Positions 7,794 through 14,510 of a stretch of 30,999 bases of DNA are shown here, piece after piece. The first letter of the stretch is position 1; each line of letters starts with the position of its first letter. The notes under the pieces are model-generated. The model saw only the letters and a list, made by a program, of their open reading frames with translations. It had not been told where the DNA came from and ran no database searches. Origin of the DNA: a virus; the IMG/VR virus record IMGVR_UViG_3300017989_000311, positions 1 to 30,999 of that record; one strand, given 5' to 3'. The translations under genes and the position numbers were made by a program.

Positions 7794-8519
7794 CTAACGC
7801 TCTTTTGCATCCCATGTCCAGAGCCATGTACCCGGTTTCCCCCAATTCCGTTGTATCCGGCGCACCATCCCCTCAAGCGGCCTCAACGCAAGCGCCACAA
7901 CAGCATTGGTATCCACCTCGGGCAATTCGCCGAACGGACTGTAATCTACTCCGAGAGTGCGGAACATCCGCTTAATTTCATCGGGATTGCTGAGGTTTTT
8001 AAAATCAAGCTCGTATGTTTTTCGAAAATACGGTTTCCAGCGATAATAGCGCGCCCTCACTTCATACCACTGCCAGAGAACCATTTCGTAGAACGACAGG
8101 CCGGGTTGGCAACGGAGAATATTGTGCCGCCATTCTGGCTTTAGAAACCAATCGCTCTCAAAATGCCTGCATTTCTCGGCATAAGAGATGAGACTGTCAA
8201 GCGGGTTACGGTAAAGATAGATACAGGAGACATCATTAAATCTCCCGAGTACGTGCCGGACATAAGCTTTTATGAACTGCTGGTTCGACTCAAAGTAATT
8301 TCCAGATTTTGAGTGAAGTTCTATCAAATCCAGTTTTTCTTTTATAACGGACGCCTCGTGAGGCTGGAGGTTGTCATTATTATTCAGTGCCTCGAGTACA
8401 TCATTGATAATATAAGGTTGCGGCTCGTGGAAAGATGGGATGTCCGTTAGCGCATCGAATATTCCCGCCAAATATTTCGTCCCACAGCGCCCGGCAGAAG
8501 CAACGAATATTTTCACCAT
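7794..8519 (-). CDS. Sulfotransferase
   Basis: This 241-residue protein has both PAPS-binding hallmarks of sulfotransferases. The 5'-phosphosulfate loop lies near the N-terminus (ASAGRCGTKYLAGIF, residues 7-21) and the 3'-phosphate segment is YLYRNPLDSLISYAEK (101-116). A C-terminal WxW-rich tail follows (GTWLWTWDAKER). It should move a sulfuryl group from PAPS to a hydroxyl or amine, most likely on a sugar given its neighbours, in the cytoplasm. It overlaps the upstream glycosyltransferase by seven bases (ATGGTGA) and is followed nine bases later by the four-domain enzyme, so all are probably one transcript. It is clearly different in sequence from the sulfotransferase at 17852-18616. The acceptor is unknown. 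Confidence 0.85.
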   Translation of the reverse strand: MVKIFVASAGRCGTKYLAGIFDALTDIPSFHEPQPYIINDVLEALNNNDNLQPHEASVIKEKLDLIELHSKSGNYFESNQQFIKAYVRHVLGRFNDVSCIYLYRNPLDSLISYAEKCRHFESDWFLKPEWRHNILRCQPGLSFYEMVLWQWYEVRARYYRWKPYFRKTYELDFKNLSNPDEIKRMFRTLGVDYSPFGELPEVDTNAVVALALRPLEGMVRRIQRNWGKPGTWLWTWDAKER

Positions 8520-9109
8520 ATCCGCTCAAAATCCCGGCCCCAGAGCAGGCCGAGGTGACGGCGTCTGTGATAGGTGGCCTCGTCTTTTTCCCATGAACTA
8601 CGCATGATTTCCCTTGTCCTGTCTTTAGACATATGATGTTTTGCTATTGCCGCTCTCGACGAATAAAAACGGTCCACGCTCTTGGCGTACTCCCAAAGCT
8701 CCTGATCACCGAAATAGTTCGTATAGTCAGGGCATTCGGCGGCTTTCTGCGGAAACCGCTCGAGAAACTTTCGTCCCAAGAGCCTGATGCCATAGACGGT
8801 CGAACCGTGCTCCTGATTCAATCCAATCATTCCATCGGTATCAGGGAAATGCTCAGCCAGACTTGCAAGAGCCATCTCTATGCAGTCGGGGTAAAACTCC
8901 TGATCATCGCCTGCATACAGCACGGCATCGGCATCTATTTGAGCGGTAATGCGGTTTATTTTCTCTACAAATCCGCTCCCCTCATCGCCGTCATAGTAGA
9001 GGGATACATGCTCATGCGTGCTATTGGCGACAGAGAGCGCGAGGCGTGAGGCCGACTCTGTCCGCAGCCATAGCGTAGGGCAGGCTACAAGTACGTGCAT
9101 TATCCGCAT
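8513..9109 (-). CDS. Glycosyltransferase-like protein (GT-A fold)
   Basis: The product is 198 residues. It has the layout of a short GT2-like glycosyltransferase: an early strand (MHVLVACPTLWLR), a loop with NSTHEHVSLYYDGDEG, and DADAVLYAGDDQEFYPDC near residues 59-76, where the GDD fits the nucleotide-sugar/metal site. Later acids (DYTNYFGDQELWEY) could be the catalytic region. The C-terminus is basic (RRRHLGLLWGR). The ATG at 9109 overlaps the upstream gene by ten bases; an ATG at 9100 in a TAATG overlap is an equally good start by local habit. It sits in a run of glycan genes. Family membership is less certain than for the neighbours because the protein is short. Confidence 0.65.
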   Translation of the reverse strand: MRIMHVLVACPTLWLRTESASRLALSVANSTHEHVSLYYDGDEGSGFVEKINRITAQIDADAVLYAGDDQEFYPDCIEMALASLAEHFPDTDGMIGLNQEHGSTVYGIRLLGRKFLERFPQKAAECPDYTNYFGDQELWEYAKSVDRFYSSRAAIAKHHMSKDRTREIMRSSWEKDEATYHRRRHLGLLWGRDFERIW

Positions 9110-9810
9110 ATAATCTCTTTCACGAGCGGTTGCCCGAATAAAACATCTTTCCGCCTCTCGAATTCCTCTCTGGTCAGGCTGTCAACTTTATCTCTTTTCC
9201 ACATCCGCGAGGAATACCAGTTGTGATAAAACGTAGGCTGTCGGTTGATATAATAAATATCACCGTAAACGCCCTCATAAAACTTGACGCCCGGCTTTTC
9301 GTATCCGACGTTGAGGCCGAATACTTCATATCCCTTGTCGGTAATGTCATAATACAGCTTGCGGCCTACGTCATGCTCCCGCGTCGCTGAAAATTTTAAA
9401 CCTTCTTTTCTGAAATAATTGCACCTGAAAAACATGACACAGGGATGAATTGGCTTGAGGTCTCCGCCCTTTGCGGCAATCAATCGGCGCGTTGGCTTGC
9501 TGTGGTAGAGGTCAAGAATGTCATAATCCCAATTCCGGCGCATGATGTGAGCATCGCTGTCAAGGACAAGGCAAAAAGCATGGGTAGCTTCTTTGAGCAG
9601 TCGATCAAGCCCATGGCCATGCCCATAATTCATCGGAGAGACAATCGTTTTGATATCTGTTTGTGCTTTGAGCCAGTCTACGGAACCGTCAACGCTGGCA
9701 TTGTCAAAAACTATTATCTCATAAGGAACAGTTGTAAATTTACGGACAGATTTTACAAGAAGCCTCATCCATTCAAGGCTGTTGTAGTTAACGGCAAGTA
9801 TGGATATCAT
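9100..9810 (-). CDS. GT2-family glycosyltransferase
   Basis: This 236-residue protein opens with MISILAVNYNSLEWMRLLVK, the standard GT2 N-terminus. It continues with YEIIVFDNASVDGSVDWL (30-47) and places the metal-binding DxD as LVLDSDAHI near residues 81-89. Gly-rich NYGHGHGLD is the usual donor-site segment. It probably adds one sugar from a nucleotide-sugar donor in the cytoplasm; there are no membrane segments. The start overlaps the upstream methyltransferase stop (ATGA), indicating coupled translation. The C-terminal region is rich in aromatic residues and may bind the acceptor. Donor and acceptor cannot be deduced. Confidence 0.85.
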   Translation of the reverse strand: MISILAVNYNSLEWMRLLVKSVRKFTTVPYEIIVFDNASVDGSVDWLKAQTDIKTIVSPMNYGHGHGLDRLLKEATHAFCLVLDSDAHIMRRNWDYDILDLYHSKPTRRLIAAKGGDLKPIHPCVMFFRCNYFRKEGLKFSATREHDVGRKLYYDITDKGYEVFGLNVGYEKPGVKFYEGVYGDIYYINRQPTFYHNWYSSRMWKRDKVDSLTREEFERRKDVLFGQPLVKEIICG

Positions 9811-10253
9811 TTAACGGCCTTCAATTTAAGCTTAAGAAGCCAGTCGTCTTGACTCTCTTCAGTGACGGCGAATTGAGGCACAGGCTCTGTCGAGCGGGAG
9901 GCAAAGGCATCTCTAAACCTGTTTCCGGCCTCGTAATACCAGAAACTATAACGGTGCCACAAACTGAGGTGTGTCGGGTCCATAACGGCCTGCGGATGCG
10001 GATAACACGGCAGTTCAATGTCGGCTATTCCGCCCGGCTTCAACACCCGCCATATCTCATGCATCACAAGGGTTTTCTTCTCGGTGTGTACATGCTCAAG
10101 AATGTGGTGTGCCCTTACCTCATCGAAATGGTTATCAGGAAAAGGCAGTGGTGTCTCTATATCGTGGGTAATATGGGCGTTTGTTTTCGGGTCTTTATCA
10201 AGGGTCGTGTATCCGTGAAGCCGCCTCCCGCCAGAACCTAGATCGAGTTTCAT
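9807..10253 (-). CDS. SAM-dependent methyltransferase (COG4627-like)
   Basis: This 148-residue class I methyltransferase begins MKLDLGSGGRRLHGYTTLDK: motif I DLGSG at residues 4-8 and the acidic end of strand 2 at D19. HFDEVRAHHILEHV and VLKPGG follow in the expected order. It is shorter than many relatives. It shares the pattern LxLGSG, LEH and a later DPTH with the products of 18779-19297 and 26044-26607, so the three look like paralogues. Such short enzymes often accompany glycosyltransferase clusters and are predicted to methylate sugars, although that is an inference. The ATG overlaps the gp10-like stop (ATGA), tying this enzyme to a structural gene. Confidence 0.8.
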   Translation of the reverse strand: MKLDLGSGGRRLHGYTTLDKDPKTNAHITHDIETPLPFPDNHFDEVRAHHILEHVHTEKKTLVMHEIWRVLKPGGIADIELPCYPHPQAVMDPTHLSLWHRYSFWYYEAGNRFRDAFASRSTEPVPQFAVTEESQDDWLLKLKLKAVK

Positions 10254-10729
10254 CGCCTTTTAAATACCAGGCGCACCTTCCGCTCGGCCTCGTTTTTATG
10301 CTTCTCGTATGCTTTGGTGAGATAAAGGAAGCCTTCTTTCGGTCGCTCGGCAGGCTCATGTCCGCGTCTGGGCGGATACTCGCCGGGCCCGGGATAGGGG
10401 GCATCGCCCCAATAGCCGAATTCCTGCATGTGGGCATATTTGACATTCGTGCCGACTACCACTACAAACTCGTCCCGTCTCGCCGACGGCCTGTCTACAC
10501 CCTCATTTATGCGGGAGTAGTTCGGGCCTGTTTTCGACCAGGATGTAGTTATGGAATTCCGCAGGCGCCCCGTCCAGATAGGCGTGCCCTTTTTAGCATC
10601 GCCCTCGATATCATAGCCTACAATCAGCAGGGCTTTTTCCACATCGGGTTTTTTTCGCTCGTAATAACGCTTGAAGTTATCCTTCGCCTCTTTTATGCCC
10701 TTGAGGTCGATAGTGATGCGGTCAGCCAT
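10250..10729 (-). CDS. HK97 gp10-like tail-component / neck protein
   Basis: This 159-residue protein matches the HK97 gp10 family. It has an N-terminal strand and helix (ITIDLKGIKEAKDNFKRYY), then the family core KKGTPIWTGRLRNSI at about residues 66-80, then VVVVGTNVKYAHMQEFGYW and a Pro-rich PPRRGHEPAERP near the C-terminal helix. In phages of this kind it acts at the head-tail interface or in tail completion. It starts in a TAATG overlap with the head-tail joining protein (10729) and ends overlapping a methyltransferase. The usual next gene, the DUF3168-like protein, is found only 5 kb further on at 5193. Confidence 0.88.
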   Translation of the reverse strand: MADRITIDLKGIKEAKDNFKRYYERKKPDVEKALLIVGYDIEGDAKKGTPIWTGRLRNSITTSWSKTGPNYSRINEGVDRPSARRDEFVVVVGTNVKYAHMQEFGYWGDAPYPGPGEYPPRRGHEPAERPKEGFLYLTKAYEKHKNEAERKVRLVFKRR

Positions 10730-11076
10730 TATCCCGTCATCCTCTCAAGCTCAACGAGAGACAGCCGCATATATTTACCCCGCTCGCTCCAGTCCTCAAC
10801 CAGCTTCACCTCAAATACGCGGCTGTCAAGAAACACGTGGTCGCTCTCTTTGATGCCCGAGCGGTACTCAAGATAGAGCAGATAGTCGGGATAGATGTCG
10901 GATTTGCCGCCGTAGGCCAGTATCTCCAGCTTCCGGCTTGTCGTCTCGAATCGACACGGCACGTTGAGGTACAGCACATCATAGGACGTATCAGAATACC
11001 CGCCGAGCGGATCAGTTGTCTCTACGACAGGACGTTTTACGTCGCACTTATTATCGAGAAGTGATTGAAAACTCAT
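10729..11076 (-). CDS. Head-tail joining (head closure) protein, SPP1 gp16-like
   Basis: This 115-residue protein follows the Phage_H_T_join pattern: an N-terminal segment (MSFQSLLDNKCDVKRP), a beta-rich core with VPCRFETTSRKLEI, and the late DSRVFEVKLVEDWSERGKY strand-turn-strand before RLSLVELER. It closes the connector after DNA packaging and offers the surface the tail docks to. Its place between the connector gene and the gp10-like gene is the canonical order. The ATG at 11076 lies six bases after the stop of a 53-residue gene. Assignment rests on motif layout plus gene order. Confidence 0.82.
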   Translation of the reverse strand: MSFQSLLDNKCDVKRPVVETTDPLGGYSDTSYDVLYLNVPCRFETTSRKLEILAYGGKSDIYPDYLLYLEYRSGIKESDHVFLDSRVFEVKLVEDWSERGKYMRLSLVELERMTG

Positions 11077-11082
11077 GGTTTT

Positions 11083-11244
11083 TTATTTTCCCTGATCAGT
11101 AACGTCTAAAATAGTTACCTGCATGCAATCCCGCTGCTCCAGTTTTTTGTACTCTTTTACCAGAAACGAAAGCGCATCAAGCACCTCGAAGCGGTTATCG
11201 GTCGAGAGGTACACCATGCCGTCTTTAATCTCAAGCTGCAGCAT
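11083..11244 (-). CDS. Small hypothetical protein (53 aa)
   Basis: An ATG at 11244, in a TAATG overlap with the connector stop, opens a 53-codon frame ending at 11083. The product starts MLQLEIKDGMVYLSTDNRFE and has a strand-turn-helix make-up with FLVKEYKKLEQRD. It fills the 167-base interval between connector and head-tail joining genes almost exactly, has coupled initiation, and uses codons like its neighbours, so it is probably real. I do not recognise the family. Confidence 0.7.
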   Translation of the reverse strand: MLQLEIKDGMVYLSTDNRFEVLDALSFLVKEYKKLEQRDCMQVTILDVTDQGK

Positions 11245-12395
11245 TAAAACTCCCTTCGGCGAAAATAATCGAGCGCCGCCTGAATGTCGGATGAAATACC
11301 GTATTTAAGATCGGCAGGCCCGAAATTCTCATAAGCATAGACATTCCCTATCTTCTCTGACTTCTTGCCGCTGTCCTGCTTGCCTTTGCCGTATTTGAGC
11401 TTTACAAGCTCGATGCATGCCTGCTCCAGCGCATAGGGGATGGTAGTGTATCCCGCCGTATAGCTTACATGGTATTCGGTGTTCGACAGCCACGTCCCCG
11501 GACGACGTATTAGGCCGTAATTTCTGCTCTCAGAAGGCATTACCACCTGATAGTCTGTGAGCGACTCGTCCCCGGTCTCGATGTATGCCTGCTTTGTACT
11601 GGTTACGGCAAGCGCCGGGTGCTGCAATATCTCGTCCGCATCCCGCGAGTCCGTATCCGTGGCAAGCGTGGTGCATGACCATCCCTTGCCAAGCGCATGT
11701 ATAGCAGCTATAAGCAGGTCGATAGTGGCATAGTCTGCAAGAGTCAGGCTTGTATCGTCCGCATTCGTCCCGCCATCAACGATCAAGCGCATGGCGCTCG
11801 ATGTTACCTCGACGGTGCAGAAATTAGCATCGGTAGAGGTGTTTTTTATACTGAATGAGTTCGCCCGCCCGGTCTGAACCCGGTTCACCCGCGTCACTGG
11901 ATACTGGTCGAGGAAAAGGTCGCCGCAGTTTGTGCCGTAATACTGCTCATTTGTATATGAGCGGGTCTTGAGTTTACGGCTACAGTAGCGCTCTATGAAA
12001 TCAGTGGCTCGGTCAATAAGGCGCTCGATGAGGTAGTTGTCAACTATTTTAAGCGTCTGTTTCTTGCTTTCGCCGAGGGCGTCAATCTCGCCCGTCTCTA
12101 AGAGGTCCGCCGATTCTGCCGATGAGTGGCAGATTTGTCCGGCCTCCCAGTCGGCGACAGAGGCGTTGATATATGCCACAAGCTCGCCTATGGTGTCGTA
12201 GGCGGCTGCTGTGAGGTCGAGCGCGGCATCGGCGGCATCGTTATGTTTGAGGCGCAGAGTGTCATCGTCCACATGGACGACGGCACTGGATGCGGCACCG
12301 GAGTAGTAGACCCAAAAGGCATCCTTCTCTATATCATCTCCAATATAAGCCTTTACCGCTTCGACGGTGGTAAGTGCGTAGGTGTCTAATGCCAT
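11244..12395 (-). CDS. Head-tail connector (gp6-like) with two inserted modules
   Basis: The frame of this 383-residue protein is a gp6-like connector: ALTTVEAVKAYIG at the start, the helix IERLIDRATDFIERYCSRKL (123-142), then LFLDQYPVTRVNRV (160-173), NTEYHVSYTAGYTTIPYALE and a final helix with VKLKYGKGK. Normal members are roughly 100-200 residues. The extra length comes from two insertions, about residues 24-110 and 185-265. Each has a strand with a bound-like Asp cluster, an L(D/T)L(A/T) turn and an IGELVAYINA- or IDLLIAAIHA-type helix, so they may be copies of one module. It should form a ring below the portal. The start follows AAGGGGG. The function of the inserts is unknown. Confidence 0.8.
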   Translation of the reverse strand: MALDTYALTTVEAVKAYIGDDIEKDAFWVYYSGAASSAVVHVDDDTLRLKHNDAADAALDLTAAAYDTIGELVAYINASVADWEAGQICHSSAESADLLETGEIDALGESKKQTLKIVDNYLIERLIDRATDFIERYCSRKLKTRSYTNEQYYGTNCGDLFLDQYPVTRVNRVQTGRANSFSIKNTSTDANFCTVEVTSSAMRLIVDGGTNADDTSLTLADYATIDLLIAAIHALGKGWSCTTLATDTDSRDADEILQHPALAVTSTKQAYIETGDESLTDYQVVMPSESRNYGLIRRPGTWLSNTEYHVSYTAGYTTIPYALEQACIELVKLKYGKGKQDSGKKSEKIGNVYAYENFGPADLKYGISSDIQAALDYFRRREF

Positions 12396-12404
12396 TATGC
12401 CCCC

Positions 12405-12686
12405 TTATGCTATAGCCTGGTTCACTGTGAGTGATGCCTCGGAGCCGTAGAGTTTCCACGCCCCTTTCTCTACATACGCCTGGAGCGTCCACGTGCCCGC
12501 CGAATCAAGGTTGCCTGCGGCCGTGGTATAGGATATAGAGGTGCTCGACTCTTGTGCCGCCGCCCAATTTCCGGTCGTACCATTCGGTTTTTTATAGTAG
12601 ATTTTCCGCACCGCCGCACCGGAGATATCGGCTGTGGTATTGAGTATTATTTTTACGCCTATATCGCCTACGTAAACGGTCGCCAT
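12405..12686 (-). CDS. Small Ig-like virion protein
   Basis: This 93-residue all-beta protein begins MATVYVGDIGVKIILNTTAD. Near the end it has SAGTWTLQAYVEKGAWKLYG, the strand pattern of Ig-like or BppU-N-terminal-like phage proteins that sit near tail fibre and baseplate genes. KIYYKKPNGTTGNW lies in the middle. No catalytic residues are seen. The ATG follows AAAGGAG and comes 13 bases after the repeat protein, ahead of the connector. It is probably a virion accessory or fibre-associated domain; that role is inferred from fold and position. Confidence 0.65.
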   Translation of the reverse strand: MATVYVGDIGVKIILNTTADISGAAVRKIYYKKPNGTTGNWAAAQESSTSISYTTAAGNLDSAGTWTLQAYVEKGAWKLYGSEASLTVNQAIA

Positions 12687-12699
12687 TTATCGTGCTCCT

Positions 12700-13683
12700 T
12701 TACGCCTCTATCGTGCCCCCGAGGCAGATGGTAGAGGTTAGTGTTATGGTGAGATTTACGGTTGAAGCGAGAGTCACCGAGGTCTCAATGGTACTGTCAA
12801 GCGTATGGGTCAGGCTGATGGTCGAGTTCGCCTCGCCCTCTAAAACAATCGTACTGCTGAGGCTATGCTCCAGCGTGATAGTTGATGTAAGCTCATGCTC
12901 GCAGGATGTTTGTATGTAAACATTAGCGTTGACTGTCTCGCCCACGCTCGTAGAGTCGGAGGCAGATGAGCTAGAATCAAGAGCCTCAAGAATACCGGCA
13001 TCTTCTACCCGGATGATAACCGACTCATCTGCTTTCGCAGAATCGTTAACGCCAGCTGCGTGCTTAAAACATATGCCCCTGGCCTCTCCGGCAGAGACTG
13101 AATCAGCCAGACTTAACTCAAGGCCCAGCGCCTCAATGCTGGTATTTGTACCGATTGAGATTCCGTCAGAGATGCTGACTATCATTGCGGAAGCCGCCCC
13201 AATATCGATACCGCAGCTTTCACCCAGAGAGATACCATCGGCCTGAGATGCCGGACAGAGCGGTATTACCGATCCGGTATTTTCATTGGACGATATGCTG
13301 TCGGAGGCCAGCGCCGAGAGCATCAGGTTACTGACTCCTGGTACGTCACCCGTAGAGATGCCGTCCTGAAGGCTGATATCTAGGCCGGAAATACTTGTGC
13401 CCAATGCCTCGCCGAGTGACACAGCATCGCTTGTGCTCGCGTCAATATCAGGGGCAGAGCCTATATCGGCACCGACCGATTCGCCTAATGAGGCGGAATC
13501 TAAACAGGAGACCGCAAGATTGGACAGACCGGCCCCTGCCGACTCACCCACAGAGGCGCCGGAAAAGACGGACAGGACGCACACCAGGATGGCAACGATA
13601 ACATTCCGCCCTATGGAGATAGAATCAGAGACAGACGCCTCCTCATTTATCGAAAGGTCTATGTCTTCTGAGATAGTCGGCAT
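12700..13683 (-). CDS. Two-class tandem-repeat protein, probable fibre or adhesin
   Basis: This 327-residue protein is built almost wholly of repeats. Residues about 20-250 hold eleven degenerate units with the core D-S/G-x-S-x-G-E-x-x-G, spaced mostly 21 or 24 residues apart (D20, D62, D86, D107, D128, D149, D173, D194). Residues 264-323 hold six copies of an S-T-I/V unit at an exact ten-residue period (267, 277, 287, 297, 307, 317). The hydrophobic run VIVAILVCVLSVF at 28-40 lies within repeat one. Strong Ser/Asp/Gly bias and alternating small residues suggest an elongated beta solenoid or triple-beta fibre. It lies among spike-like genes. No Shine-Dalgarno is visible before ATG 13683. The function is inferred. 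Confidence 0.7.
   Translation of the reverse strand: MPTISEDIDLSINEEASVSDSISIGRNVIVAILVCVLSVFSGASVGESAGAGLSNLAVSCLDSASLGESVGADIGSAPDIDASTSDAVSLGEALGTSISGLDISLQDGISTGDVPGVSNLMLSALASDSISSNENTGSVIPLCPASQADGISLGESCGIDIGAASAMIVSISDGISIGTNTSIEALGLELSLADSVSAGEARGICFKHAAGVNDSAKADESVIIRVEDAGILEALDSSSSASDSTSVGETVNANVYIQTSCEHELTSTITLEHSLSSTIVLEGEANSTISLTHTLDSTIETSVTLASTVNLTITLTSTICLGGTIEA
12715..12894 (-). repeat. Six 30-base coding repeats (ten-residue STI unit)
   Basis: The triplet S-T-I or S-T-V recurs at residues 267, 277, 287, 297, 307 and 317 of the repeat protein. The spacing is exactly ten residues, with hydrophobic and polar positions alternating in between. Confidence 0.75.
12928..13626 (-). 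repeat. Degenerate 63/72-base coding repeats (about 11 units)
   Basis: The encoded units share D-x-x-S-x-G-E and recur mainly every 21 or 24 residues. The DNA copies are diverged, so this is an old protein-level repeat rather than a recent DNA duplication. Confidence 0.7.
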
Positions 13684-13691
13684 TTTAATTC

Positions 13692-14510
13692 TTATAATTC
13701 ATATGTGTTTATCGGTAAATCCCCACCTTGCGAATCAATATCGAATGTGAGGGAAATACTGTCAGCGAGGTCAATATCGCAGTCGGCTACCGAGGTAACA
13801 TAATGCTCATCATAATAATCCGTATAAAAATCATCCCCGCAACCAGCCGGTGCAGTATTGTCATTATTCGGATTATCCGCAACGAAATTGACAATAATCA
13901 AACCACTGCTATCTATGGTTGAACCGGAACCCCATCCAGGGATGTCATCTCCATTTTCTCTGCCGACGTATGGATTACCCGAACCATATAACAGCGCATA
14001 ATCATGGGCAACTTCAGTTACGTTTGAACCATTAACCCAGATACCCATGTTGCCTGAGTTGTCTTCAAACTGAAACCCAACACAAACCCAACCTCTTTCA
14101 GTAATTGTTACGGTATCATAATCTTGATTTGTTCCACTGGCATTATGAGAAATCCCCAACTCAACAGTAGTGCCATTTGATTGTGACCGTATCCATCCAA
14201 TCTGAGCATTTCTTCCACCGCCATTATGAAAAAGCCCATATGTTCCCGTTGCTAAGTCAGTTGGGATATAAAGCAAAAAAGCAACATCTGTAGTTGTGTA
14301 AATATCATAGTCACAGCCATTGCTGGGTGCGCAATAAGCACTCAATCCATAATTCGGATAGTTCTCCGTATCAGCCTGTGCATACGATGATGAGTTGGCA
14401 TCGTGAGCCGAATCTGTACCTGTATTGGCGCCTGTTTGATTAAATGAATAAGCAGTATGCACCCCTGACCAAGTAGTCAAGAAACTGCTTAAACCGTCTT
14501 GAAATGCCAT
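13692..14510 (-). CDS. LamG / concanavalin-like domain protein, probable spike or fibre
   Basis: I take the start at ATG 14510, which forms a TAATG overlap with the preceding gene; a further 23 in-frame codons upstream lie inside that gene and look non-coding. The 272-residue product begins MAFQDGLSSFLTTW. Its core reads like a LamG jelly roll: DVAFLLYIPTDLATGTYGLF, GTTVELGISHNASG, ERGWVCVGFQFEDNSGNMGI, WVNGSNVTE, then YVGRENGDD. These segments match the strand order of concanavalin-like lectin folds. The C-terminus (DLADSISLTFDIDSQ) resembles the repeat units of the next gene. Probable role: glycan binding at the virion surface, inferred from fold and from lying between the beta-helix and repeat proteins. 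Confidence 0.7.
   Translation of the reverse strand: MAFQDGLSSFLTTWSGVHTAYSFNQTGANTGTDSAHDANSSSYAQADTENYPNYGLSAYCAPSNGCDYDIYTTTDVAFLLYIPTDLATGTYGLFHNGGGRNAQIGWIRSQSNGTTVELGISHNASGTNQDYDTVTITERGWVCVGFQFEDNSGNMGIWVNGSNVTEVAHDYALLYGSGNPYVGRENGDDIPGWGSGSTIDSSGLIIVNFVADNPNNDNTAPAGCGDDFYTDYYDEHYVTSVADCDIDLADSISLTFDIDSQGGDLPINTYEL

Noticed and set aside
7194-8144. Long plus-strand open frame (316 codons)
   Set aside because: It is antisense to the four-domain enzyme and the sulfotransferase, both well supported; the translation is low in structure and rich in His/Pro, as expected for a shadow.
12715-13626. CRISPR array or recent DNA tandem repeat
   Set aside because: The repeats are coding, diverged at DNA level and lack uniform repeat/spacer structure.
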